Shown here piece after piece: positions 43,951 through 54,408 of a stretch of 64,000 nt of DNA. The stretch lies in assembly GCF_943734655.1 (NCBI RefSeq), contig NC_071354.1, positions 69,895,544 through 69,959,543 on the forward strand, read 5' to 3'. The notes beneath the pieces are model-generated. The model saw nothing but the letters and a program-made list of their open reading frames with translations, made no database searches and had not been told where the DNA came from. Positions within the stretch are counted from its first letter, which is position 1; every line of letters starts with the position of its first letter. The DNA comes from Sabethes cyaneus. Its lineage: Eukaryota > Arthropoda > Insecta > Diptera > Culicidae. Both the position numbers and the translations under genes were made by a program.

Positions 43951-46420
43951 TTTGCCAACCAGGTTTCTAATGCGTGTTGTAAATCTGGCCACGATTATTC
44001 TTTCGTTTACCGGTTCCCACTTCATCTAGGCCGCATGTGCCCCTGGGTTCAATAGAAATCCAACTCCTCTCACTCGAGAAGCATTTTCACCTCGTAAATG
44101 AAAAATATCATAAAATACCACTATTTTGTTTGTATTTCAACTTACATAATTTATTTTGGAATAATTTTAGTCTAGATTATAAATAAAATTTTGCATGATG
44201 AGAACTATTTTAAATTATTTTTCAATTATGTTGGGTAGGAGTTTCCCTGTCGATATTTATTATTATAGAGTGACACAAAAGTTAGGCAAAATCAGCAATA
44301 ATAATTGTTGGTTTGCGTCGGAAATGACCCTACTCTATGTTACTGTTCTTGTACCATCAAAGCAATATTTAGTTTACAATTGTAAACCATTGCTCACAGT
44401 TCCGATAGCAAATGCTTCTGCATTTCTAAACCTAAACCATGAACTCATAAAGAGTCTATCTGCTTCGTACGATCCCGCAACGACCATGATGATGCAATAA
44501 ATTCATTGTGAAATATTTCTCTTGAGCCACGGAAAAGGCCGGAAACGCATTTTCGCTTTCGGTCTGCTGTGGTTTTTCATGAATGAAGCGCAGATTGACC
44601 AAACAAACGGTGCAAGTCAGGTGCATACCGCACAATTGCACCCGACTGTGGCGTGTATATGTGCATGTGTATTTCCTCGGAAAATTCCAATCCAATCCAA
44701 ACCGACGCACAGCCTCACTCACGATGGACGACCACAAATCAACGGTGCTTATCGGACAGCCAGCTTTTCGGCTACGGCCACTTGTCACACGTCACGAAAA
44801 TGAATTTGAATATTGTCCATTTCCATTGTCCAGCTTTGGAAGGAGGAAGCAAAAAAAAATTTATCTCGGAAAATTGTGGCTGTCGCCCAGAGGTGAGCGG
44901 CTATCTCGTACGAAAATCACAACCGTTAAAGCGAAAGGGCGTTAAAGGGAAGATAATAGAATGCGGTTTGCCTCGGAATCACCTGCTTTAGATCAACAAA
45001 CGATGCGCATCTACAGCAGGAACGGAATCGTGCCGGTGGAAGAAATACATCACGGACCACAATCCTCCGATGCTGTTTGGGAATATTACTGTGAGTCTGG
45101 CTTCGAGATCGCAATCCGATTGTGTTGTTCTCTGCTATCAATCAGGATGGTAGGCATATTTCGAGGTCGACGTCGTTTCGGCAGTAGAATAATATTACGC
45201 AGAACAGGGCTGATTTGAACTGATTTGAATATCGACAAAGGTTTACGGCAAGAACATAGGCACGTATTTTTTGAAGCGTAGTTTACATACAAACGTTGCA
45301 GGCCATGTCCGAACCTTCATCTGCATAGGCGCCAATTTCCCCCCCCCCCCCCCATGTCAACCCTGATGCTGGCTGGTTAGATAGAATTGCTTCACACTTC
45401 ATGTGTAGTACGGTAGGTTCGGTTGTACAAATACGATGCTATTACAAATGATAAATGATACTCGCAAGTGGAATCGTCCGTTAGCAGTCTTCTGTCAGCA
45501 GGATTCTCGAAACCAGGAATCGAAGCCAGGTACTAGGCCTGGTGCAGTTGCTGATTGGTGATTGTGGTTGCTTTGCTCCAACTTAGCTCGTACCGGGACG
45601 TACGTAAGCCTAAAAGGACAAGCATACACTTTTGACCACTGCAACCCGATTGGCATGGCCGATCGGTGGAAGAAGAATTCAACGTCATACCACAATACCA
45701 CCAGCACAAATTTCGGGATGTGTCTTTCGAAGTGAATATATTGTAATGTCGTTCGCCTCACCTGGTTGATAGTTCATTCTTACTCGGAAGTGTTGAACGG
45801 CGTTTTTCGACTCTGCAATTTTTACTTCAATTCAAGTCATTCAATTCACAGTTCAGTGGTAACATAATATTTCTATTCGAGTGAAATTAAAATTCGATTC
45901 AGCGTCTATTGATAAATGAGGCCTTGCAGGAATAATTATGACCAAACAAATAAACCAAATTCTGTTGGCACTCTTACAAACGCTCTACAGTTGTCAAGGT
46001 TTATTTAAAGTTAAATTGTGCTTAGACACAGAGTCACTCAGGACAGACAGAGAAGCAGATATTTATTTATCATGATACCGAAAACGAGTTTTATGATCCA
46101 TACGTGATAGTAGTAGAAGGGAATAGAATTTAATGGACACTACATAAAGTCACGTAGAGCAAATCTTTTAGTCTCTCAAAATTTGTGGTTTATTGTTTGT
46201 TACATTTCGTGTGAAGCTGCCGATCGTAAGTTACAGTTGTAAATGTTAACGTGCTTTTACGACAATTCGTTATAGCATAATAAATTTTTTATTTATTTTC
46301 AGTTTCAATTTGGCATATTGATATGTTCTGCGATGTTTTAGAGCATATTATTACAAGAAATTTTGTTGAGGACCTTCTACCTCTTCTGCGAAGATAGAAA
46401 AATCCTATTTCTTATTTCTC
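43951..46420. other. No recognised gene
   Basis: Frames of 90-120 codons at 44456-44991 lie on both strands over the same bases and show no domain. A run of 15 C lies at 45339-45353. Nothing else is diagnostic. Confidence 0.45.
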
Positions 46421-46429
46421 CTATTACTA

Positions 46430-46735
46430 TTAAAATCAGTTTTCCTAGTTTAGCTTTTTTCGTAGTTATTGTATTACTTTTTAATATTCTACAAAGTTGT
46501 ACAAATAGTAAAAGTACTCAGCTTTGCTGAATATAGTATACCTCCATCTTTACTAGTATACAAACTGTAGAACTTTTAAAGTCAAAAATACCCTTATTTT
46601 GACCCCGAATTATTCGACTATGCGCAGACGGCTGTAAATTAAACAAAGTTGTCTAGAAACTAGATGACAAAAGCTGCTAAATCCAGAAGGTTCATTAGTA
46701 TCCTCCAATAAATGACCACCTAGTAGAAGACATTA
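46430..46735 (+). repeat. Unclassified repeat, pair with 49440-49640
   Basis: The two regions share GTACAAATAGTA, AACTAGATGA, AAATCCAGAAGGTT and TTAGTATCCTCCAATAAATG in the same order. No coding potential. Possibly part of a Jockey-like element or an independent repeat. Confidence 0.6.
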
Positions 46736-46744
46736 AAAATTTTC

Positions 46745-48540
46745 TGTATTCTAAGCATGTGTTACGCACACAGTCAGAACTCAGTCAGAATCCGAAACGG
46801 TTTTGGTTATTCGTAAACAGTAAGCGCAAAGAAAGTGGTCTTCCTACCAGTATGTTTTTTGGAAATGAAAGAAAATCTGCAATTTGTTTGCGAAACACTT
46901 TTCGAGTGTATTCAATTCGACTTGAATGCTCTTCGCGACGTATCTCGTGATGTAATATACTTGAGTGGTATTATCTTTTCCGACGAAGATGTACTTGAAG
47001 CTATGAAAAAGTTAAAATCCTCCACATCAGCGTTTCCCAAATGGGAGCTCGCGAACCCCCAGGGGTTCGCCAAAACTTTAGTTCGCTGCAGAATAGTATA
47101 GGGAAATCCACCAGGGGGTTCGCGAACCGAAAAAGGTTGGGAACCACAGCCCTACATCAAGTGGCCCAGACGGTATTCCAGCTATTATTCTGAAGAAATG
47201 CGCGATTGCGCTATGTGTCTCGCTTTTTTTAAAATTTAACCATTCATTATCGCAATATTCCTTGAGTGCTAGAAAAATCGGTTATGTTTCCTGTGTTCAT
47301 AATAGGGGACAAACATGATATAGTTAACTATCGAGGAATTACCTCTCTCTCTCTGCTGGATCAAAATTATTTGTAATACTGTTTGGAAATGTATTACTAC
47401 GTGAGTTGAAGTCACATATCTCCATTGACCACCATGGCTTCTAACCTGGCAGATCAACGACGATAAATTGACTGCAGTTCATTTCGCATTGCATTAAAAG
47501 TATGGAAAAAGGCGTGCAAGTTGACACGATTTACACTGATTGAAAAGCTGCGTCCGATCATGTCGATCACTCTATCTTATTAGCTAAAATTGAACACCTC
47601 GGAGCTTCAGTACACTGTACTGAGTGGCTGACATGTTATCTCGTCGACCGCACGCTTTCTGTTATATTAGGCCACATTGAGTTCGACAGTTTCACTACTC
47701 TGTTTGGTGTCCGTAGAGGAGTAACCTGAGATCGCTGCTGTTCTTTTTATTCTTTAATGATGTGTGTATCCCGTCAGGCTGTAAACTCATTTACACTGAT
47801 GATCTGAAATTATTTGTGGTCATCCGAACTCTGACGGACTGCATTGAACTGCAACGATCCTTGAACTCTTTCTCTAACTGCTGCTTGCAAAACTTATTGA
47901 CTACTAGTGTATCGAAATGTTTTATGTAGAAGTTAGTGCTAGTATCATTCACCATTTTACAATTATAAACTTGGAGCTATCAGCTGTTGAAGATTCACAA
48001 ATTTGGGTTTTTTTTTCGGCTGGACAGTCAATTGGCAAAGCAAAACGACACTTTATCTTTTCTATGCCCGACGTTTCGATGTATTTGACATCTTTTTCAA
48101 GGGGTTAGAACCACGTATCGTCTTTTGTCTGGTGGCTTCTGCTGAAGGCTTAAACTAGTCACATCTACTCTCAATACTAGCATTAACCGAGTGAAATTTT
48201 GGCGGATCGTTTAAACATACACCCTGGCTGAATCGGCACACTGCTTGGCCATAGCCAACATACTTTCCGAAATCGATTTTAATGTTCCCTCCAGAAACCT
48301 AAGATCACGGGATTTTCTGCGCCTTGCATTCCACCGCACTGGTTATGGGCAAAACAAACCTCTTAGGGCGATGTGTGACGTCTTCAATAACAATAAAGAC
48401 TTCGATTTACCAAGAGTTACTTTTAAGAATAGACTAAGGGAAATACTGTAAGACGCAAAGTTAAAAATGTATAAATGTGCTATATTAATATTGTAATTGT
48501 ATGTAGTGTAGTTTAGTATGAATACTGTAATTTGAAATAG
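46745..48540 (+). mobile_element. Jockey-like LINE, 5'-truncated and interrupted
   Basis: Starts within ORF2 at NPKRFWLFVNSKRKESGLP, continues with FSDEDVLEAMKKLKSS, and is cut by an hAT MITE (47028-47149). It resumes at SGPDGIPAIILKKCA, then GRSTTINLLQFISH, VDTIYTD, the catalytic YTDD at 47792-47803, and ends in SRNLRSRDFLRLAFHRTGYG...RLREIL (48275-48450). About 230 bp at 47995-48225 do not fit the ORF and may be another insert. Many stops show it is dead. Confidence 0.85.
47028..47149 (-). mobile_element. hAT-type MITE, inverted copy
   Basis: 122 bp, inverted relative of 14055-14168. It starts CAGCGTTTCCCAAATGGG and ends GGTTGGGAACCACAG. The flanks CTCCACAT (47020-47027) and CCCTACAT (47150-47157) agree at six of eight bases, so the target duplication has aged. 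Confidence 0.8.
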
Positions 48541-48554
48541 TGTTACAGTGTTAA

Positions 48555-49275
48555 ATTAATGTGTCGAAAACCAAATATATGGAAGGAAGAGGCTCCCGAG
48601 AAAGTAACGTTTGCCTCCCACGGACAGCGACTATCGACGGCGATGAACTGGAAGTGGTCGATGAGTTCGTATATTTGGGGTCTCTGGTCACCGCCGACAA
48701 TAATACGAGTAAGGAGATCCAACGATGAATTCAAGCTGGAAATCGAGTCTACCTTTCCCTCCGCAAGACGTTTCGATCTAGGAGCATACGCCGCCGTACA
48801 AAGCTGACGATGTACAAAACCCTAATAAGACCGGTAGTCCTCTACGGACTTGAGACAGTAACTTTGCTTATGGAAGACATACGTGCACTTGTCGTTTTTG
48901 AACGAAAGGTTTTGCGGACTATTTTTGGCGGAGTACAAACGGAAAGCGGAGAGTGGCGGAGACGTCTGAATCACGAGCTACAGGTACTGCTTGGAGAGAT
49001 TCGTATCGTACACCTGGCTAAAGGTGGGAGACTACGGTGGGCCGGCCAAGGATGCCAGCTGACTGTGTAGTGAAATCCGTTCTCTTCAAGAACCCCATCG
49101 GCACCAGAAATAGAGGGGTTTAGCGTGCTAGATGGCTCGTCCAGGTTGAAGCCGACTTGCGTGTGTCGAGACGCACAACGAATTGGCGACGGGTAGCCCA
49201 GGACCGAGTACAATGTAGAGGAATTCTTGATACGTCAAGAGCCACCCCGGCTCTCGACTGAATAAGTAAGCAAGT
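48555..49275 (+). mobile_element. RTE-like LINE copy E, 3' end
   Basis: Begins just past the RT (TKYMEGRGSRESNVCLP) and reads through VVDEFVYLGSLVTADNNTS, RPVVLYGLETVTLLMED and ERKVLRTIFGGVQTESGEW to the C-terminus. It ends in AAGTAAG repeats (49264-49277). A small deletion near 49050 and stops break the frame. Confidence 0.9.
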
Positions 49276-49294
49276 AAGTTAAAGTATTAAATGG

Positions 49295-49410
49295 GTGGGC
49301 GCACTTGAAGGTCGACCATAAGGGGCCTTTCCCCACTCCTAAGTTTCATTGAGATCCAAAAAGGTCAGATGAACTAATGTATAATACACAAAAAAAACAG
49401 TAAACAAAAT
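49295..49410 (+). repeat. Unclassified repeat, pair with 9455-9570
   Basis: See 9455-9570. Here it follows the tail of RTE copy E. Confidence 0.45.
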
Positions 49411-49439
49411 AATGGTGTTTAATTAAATAATCAAGTATT

Positions 49440-49640
49440 TTTTTCAGTTTTTCTATTTTATTTCTTTTTGTAATTGTTGTATGACTTTTTCATGTTCTAT
49501 AAACTTGTACAAATAGTACAAATACAAAACTTGGTAAAACTTGGTTAGTTTAGTAACTAGATGATAAAGGCTATTAAATCCAGAAGGTTTCATTAGTATC
49601 CTCCAATAAATGACCTACTAGTAATAGAAATTCAAACAAT
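49440..49640 (+). repeat. Unclassified repeat, pair with 46430-46735
   Basis: Second copy of the repeat described at 46430-46735, shortened in the middle. Confidence 0.6.
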
Positions 49641-49807
49641 GCTTTTGAACGGTTTGAACGTTACTATATCTGTCATTGTCAATATTTATTGTCGCATCAC
49701 CTGCTATAATAAAATACAATAATAATTTACGTTCCCAAACTATTTAATTGAACTAGAAATAAATAAATCATAACAGCTTTTTCGACTCTTTAGCCTAAAA
49801 GAACATA

Positions 49808-51320
49808 ATGCCAAGTGCCAAGTGCCAAGTGCCAGGTGCCAAGTGCCAAGTGCCAAGTGCCAAGTGCCAAGTGCCAAGTGCCAAGTGCCAAGTGCCAAGT
49901 GCCAAGTGCCAAGTGCCAAGTGCCAAGTGCCAAGTGCCAAGTGCCAAGTGCCAAGTGCCAAGTGCCAAGTGCCAAGTGCCAAGTGCCAAGTGCCAAGTGC
50001 CAAGTGCCAAGTGCCAAGTGCCAAGTGCCAAGTGCCAAGTGCCAAGTGCCAAGTGCCAAGTGCCAAGTGCCAAGTGCCAAGTGCTAAGTGCCAAGTGCCA
50101 AGTGCCAAGTGCCAAGTGCCAAGTGCCAAGTGCCAAGTGCCAAGTGCCAAGTGCCAAGTGCCAAGTGCCAAGTGCCAAGTGCCAAGTGCCAAGTGCCAAG
50201 TGCCAAGTGCCAAGTGCCAAGTGCCAAGTGCCAAGTGCCAAGTGCCAAGTGCCAAGTGCCAAGTGCCAAGTGCCAAGTGCCAAGTGTCAAGTGCCAAGTG
50301 CCAAGTGCCAAGTGCCAAGTGCCAAGTGCCAAGTGCCCAGTGCCAAGTGCCAAGTGCCAAGTGCCAAGTGCCAAGTGCCAAGTGCCAAGTGCCAAGTGCC
50401 AAGTGCCAAGTGCCAAGTGCCAAGTGCCAAGTGCCAAGTGCCAAGTGCCAAGTGCCAAGTGCCAAGTGCCAAGTGCCAAGTACCAAGTACCAAGTGCCAA
50501 GTGCCAAGTGCCAAGTGCCAAGTGCCAAGTGCCAAGTGCCAAGTACCAAGTGCCAAGTGCCAAGTACCAAGTGCCAAGTGCCAAGTGCCAAGTGCCAAGT
50601 GCCAAGTGCCAAGTGCCAAGTGCCAAGTGCCAAGTGCCCAGTGCCAAGTGCCAAGTGCCAAGTGCCAAGTGCCAAGTGCCAAGTGCCAAGTGCCAAGTGC
50701 CAAGTGCCAAGTGCCAAGTGCCCAGTGCCAAGTGCCAAGTGCCAAGTGCCAAGTGCCAAGTGCCAAGTGCCAAGTGCCAAGTGCCAAGTGCCAAGTGCCA
50801 AGTGCCAAGTGCCAAGTACCAAGTACCAAGTGCCAAGTGCCAAGTGCCAAGTGCCAAGTGCCAAGTGCCAAGTGCCAAGTGCCAAGTACCAAGTGCCAAG
50901 TGCCAACTACCAAGTGCCAAGTGCCAAGTGCCAAGTGCCAAGTGCCAAGTGCCAAGTGCCAAGTGCCAAGTGCCAAGTGCCAAGTGCCAAGTGCCAAGTG
51001 CCAAGTGCCAAGTGCCAAGTGCCAAGTGCCAAGTGCCAAGTACCAAGTACCAAGTGCCAAGTGCCAAGTACCAAGTGCCAAGTGCCAAGTACCAAGTGCC
51101 AAGTGCCAAGTGCCAAGTGCCAAGTGCCAAGTGCCAAGTGCCAAGTGCCAAGTGCCAAGTGCCAAGTGCCAAGTGCCAAGTGTCAAGTACCAAGTACCAA
51201 GTGCCAAGTGCCAAGTGCCAAGTGCCAAGTGCCAAGTTCCAAGTGCCAAGTTCCAAGTGCCAAGAGCCAAGTGCCAAGCGCCAAGTGCCAAGTGCCAAGT
51301 GTCATGTGCCAAGTGTCAAT
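49808..51320. repeat. 7-bp satellite (AGTGCCA)n, about 1.5 kb
   Basis: Roughly 215 head-to-tail copies of AGTGCCA. The left edge is sharp and homogeneous; variants (AGTACCA, AGTGCCC, AGTGTCA) appear inward, and the right edge is degenerate (AGTTCCA, AGCGCCA). The unit has no stop in any frame and 7 is not a multiple of 3, so all three frames on each strand stay open with a heptapeptide period (PSAKCQV on plus, GTWHLAL on minus). The long frames are therefore not genes. Confidence 0.95.
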
Positions 51321-51485
51321 TAAGTGTTATTTTTAACTCAACAAACATTTTTTTTTGTATAACAGTTTATCAAGCGCGTATTACACGGTAATTAGATATA
51401 CAACGGTTAAATAAGCTACTATTCAACAAAACTGTTTACTGGGGATGTAGTTGGATACATCTGTGTAGCTTCGGATGTGTACTTA

Positions 51486-51508
51486 ACTTGGCACTTGGCA
51501 CTTGGTCT
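51486..51508 (-). repeat. Short inverted run of the 7-bp unit
   Basis: TTGGCACTTGGCACTTGG is the reverse complement of the satellite unit, about 170 bp beyond the array. Confidence 0.8.
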
Positions 51509-51995
51509 ATTCCTCGCGAGACGTAATTTATGATTAAGCTCTCTTTAATGGCTCGAAAATACGATTATGACCTGTTTGTTCTACCATTTAAAATAACTTT
51601 GCTAATGATTTTAACGTTTGTTTGGCGTCAGAAACTGAGAGAACTTTTTGCTAACATATAAGTTACAAATGCTAATGGACTTCGTTTTGGGTTGTCTTTG
51701 TTTTGTGTTTTTAGTTCTATTTTTAAATTCTGTCAAACTATTTTTTTGTAATTGAATTAAAATGTTTGGTAGCTCCGTCAAAAAGTATATACAGATCGGA
51801 AGTTTAGTTATTTTTAAAAGGTTCCACTGTCCGCAGGTGCTCTGAAATGTCGCCTTGTTTACGGCTTATATATTCAATATATTGTCGAATTGTGCAACTA
51901 TTTTTCATCATCACAAAGGTGTGTCTAACTTACAACGTAAAATGAAAATGGCTTTCAAATTTAAAGTTCAGTTTTAGTGTTTGGAACGCCAATCT

Positions 51996-52014
51996 ATACC
52001 TATAAAGAAGGATT

Positions 52015-52060
<46 letters not shown>

Positions 52061-54408
52061 CTGTGTTCCTTATAGAATCAAAAACTACTGAACCAATCGG
52101 CGTGAAAATTTGCATGTAGAGGTTTTTGGGGCCAGGAAAGGTTTTAGTGATGGTTAGAGACCCCTCCCCCCACTAAGAGGGGGGGCTCCCATACAAATGA
52201 AACACAAATTTCTGCATAACTCGAGAACTAATCAAGCAAATAGAACCAAATTTGGCATGTGGGTGTTTTCGGTGACAAGAATTTATTCTAGGGTAATTTG
52301 AGACCCCTCCCCTCTTTACAAGGGGAATTATAACTCCTCTCCCCTTTAAGAGGGGGGGTTTTCATACAAATTTCCTCATAACTCGAGAACTAATCAAGCA
52401 AATAGAACCAAATTTGGCATGTGAAAGTTTTCGAGGGCAAGAAAATTTTCTATGTTGAATTAGGACCCCTCCTCACTTTAAGAGGGGGGGCTCCTGTACA
52501 AATGAAATACCAATTTCCTCATAACTCTAGAACTAATCAAGCAAATGGAACCAAATTTGGCATGTGTGTGTTTTTGAAGACAAAATTTTTTTTTATGATG
52601 AATTGGGACCCCTCCCTACTTTAAGTGGAGGGGGGGGTCCTATACAAACGAAATACAAATTTCCTCATAACTCGAGAGCTAATCCAGCAAATGGAACCAA
52701 ATTTGGTATGTAGGTGTTTTTGGAGGCAAGAATTTTTTCTATGATGAATAAGAACCTCTCCCCACTTTAGGAGGGGGGGCTCCTATACAAATGAAATACA
52801 AATTTCCTCATAACTCGAGAACTAATCAAGCAAATAGAACCAAATTTGGCATGTGGGTGTTTTCGGTGACAAGAATTTATTCTATGGTAAATTGAGACCC
52901 CTCCCTCTTTATAAGGGGAATTGTAACTCCTCTCCCCTTTAAGAGGGGGGGCTTCCATACAAATTTCCTCATAACTCGAGAACTAATCAAGCAAATGGAA
53001 CCAAATTTGGCATGTGAAGGTTTTCGAGGGCAGGAAAATTTTCTAAGGTGAATTAGGACCCCTCCCCACTCTAAGAGGGGGGGCTCCTGTACAAATGAAA
53101 TACAAATTTCCTCCTAACTCGAGAACTAATCAAGCAAATAGAACAACATTTGGCATGTGGGTGTTTTTTTTGGTGACAAGAATTTATTCTATGGTGAATT
53201 GAGACCCCTCCCCTCTTTATAAGAGGAATTATAACTCCTCTCCCCTTTAAGAGGGGGGGCTTCCATACAAATTTCCTCATAACTCGAGAACTAATCAAGC
53301 AAATGCAACCAAATTTGGCATGTGAAGGTTTTCGAGAGCAAGAAAATTTTCTATGGTGAATTAGGACCCCTCCCCACTTTAAGAGGAGGGGCTCCTGTAC
53401 AAATGAAATACAAATTTCCTCATAACTCGAGAACTAATCAAGCGAATTGAACCAAATTTGGCATATGTGTGTTTTTGGAGACAATTTTTTTTTCAATGAT
53501 GAATTGGGACCCCTCCCCACTTTAGGAGGGAGGGTCCTATACAAACGAAATACAAATTTCCTCATAACTCGAGAACTAATCCAGCAAATGGAACCAAATT
53601 TGGCGTGTAGGTGTTTTTGGAGGCAAGAATTTTTTCTGTGATGAATTAGGACCTCTTCCCACATTAGGAGGGGGGGCTCCAATACAAATGAAATACAAAT
53701 TTCCCCATAACTCGAGAACTAATCAAGCAAATAGAACCAAATTCGGCATGTGGAGGTTTTTGGAGGCAAAAATATTTTCTACGGTGAATTAGGATCCTTC
53801 CACACTTCAAGAGGGGGGGCTTCTACACAAATGAAATACAAATTTCCTCATAATTCGAGAACTAATCAAGCAAATGGAACCATATTTGGCATGTGAGAGT
53901 TTTAGATGGCGGAATTTTTTTTCTGTGGTGTATTACGACCCCTTTCCCTTTTAAGAGGGTGGGCTCCCATACAAATGAAATACAAATTTCCTTATAATTT
54001 GAGTACTAATCAAGCAAATGGAACCAAATTTAGCATGTAGGAGATTTTTGAGTCTTGAATTTATTTTATGATAGTTAGAGACCTCTCACCCCTGTGGTAG
54101 GGGGGTATGGACTCTCATACAAATAAAACAGAAATTTTTGCGAAACTCAAAAACTAATCCAACTCGAGAAATTCGAGACTCTTCCATAAAACATTAATCA
54201 ATAACAAGACCACAAAAACTATCTATAGTAACACTAGATCATTCAGGACGAGCCGGCCGCGAGTGTTGCCGGTGACCCGCCGTCGGAAGCGCCGCCCACT
54301 GGGGGGCTTGCAAAACTCGAGATAGTGACAAAGATCATCCGAGATTCATGATTTATGTACAACACAGGTTAATTTGTGGCAATACGAAGTTTGTCGGGTC
54401 AGCTAGTT
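51996..54408 (-). mobile_element. GACCCGACAAACTTCG element, copy 2, monomer-expanded
   Basis: Starts on the plus strand with (CTGT)n at 52016-52060 and ends GTCGGGTCAGCTAGTTATA. Between them are about 13 monomers of roughly 140-165 bp, each with CTCATAACTCGAGAACTAATC, GGAACCAAATTTGGCATGT and GACCCCTCCC motifs. Copy 1 (30399-31065) has two or three. No protein coding; short frames repeat the same sequence. Confidence 0.85.

Noticed and set aside
44456..44991. Overlapping frames of 93-120 codons
   Set aside because: Three plus-strand frames and one minus-strand frame cover the same bases, none with a recognisable domain.
48062..48105. Second hammerhead-like motif (CGAAACGTCGGGC on the minus strand)
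   Set aside because: It has CGAAAC, but the upstream strand is CTTGAAAAAG rather than CTGATGA, so the catalytic core is absent.
49740..51391. Long frames of 340-527 codons on both strands
   Set aside because: They are forced by a 7-bp repeat without stops; every frame is open. There is no start context, domain or codon bias.
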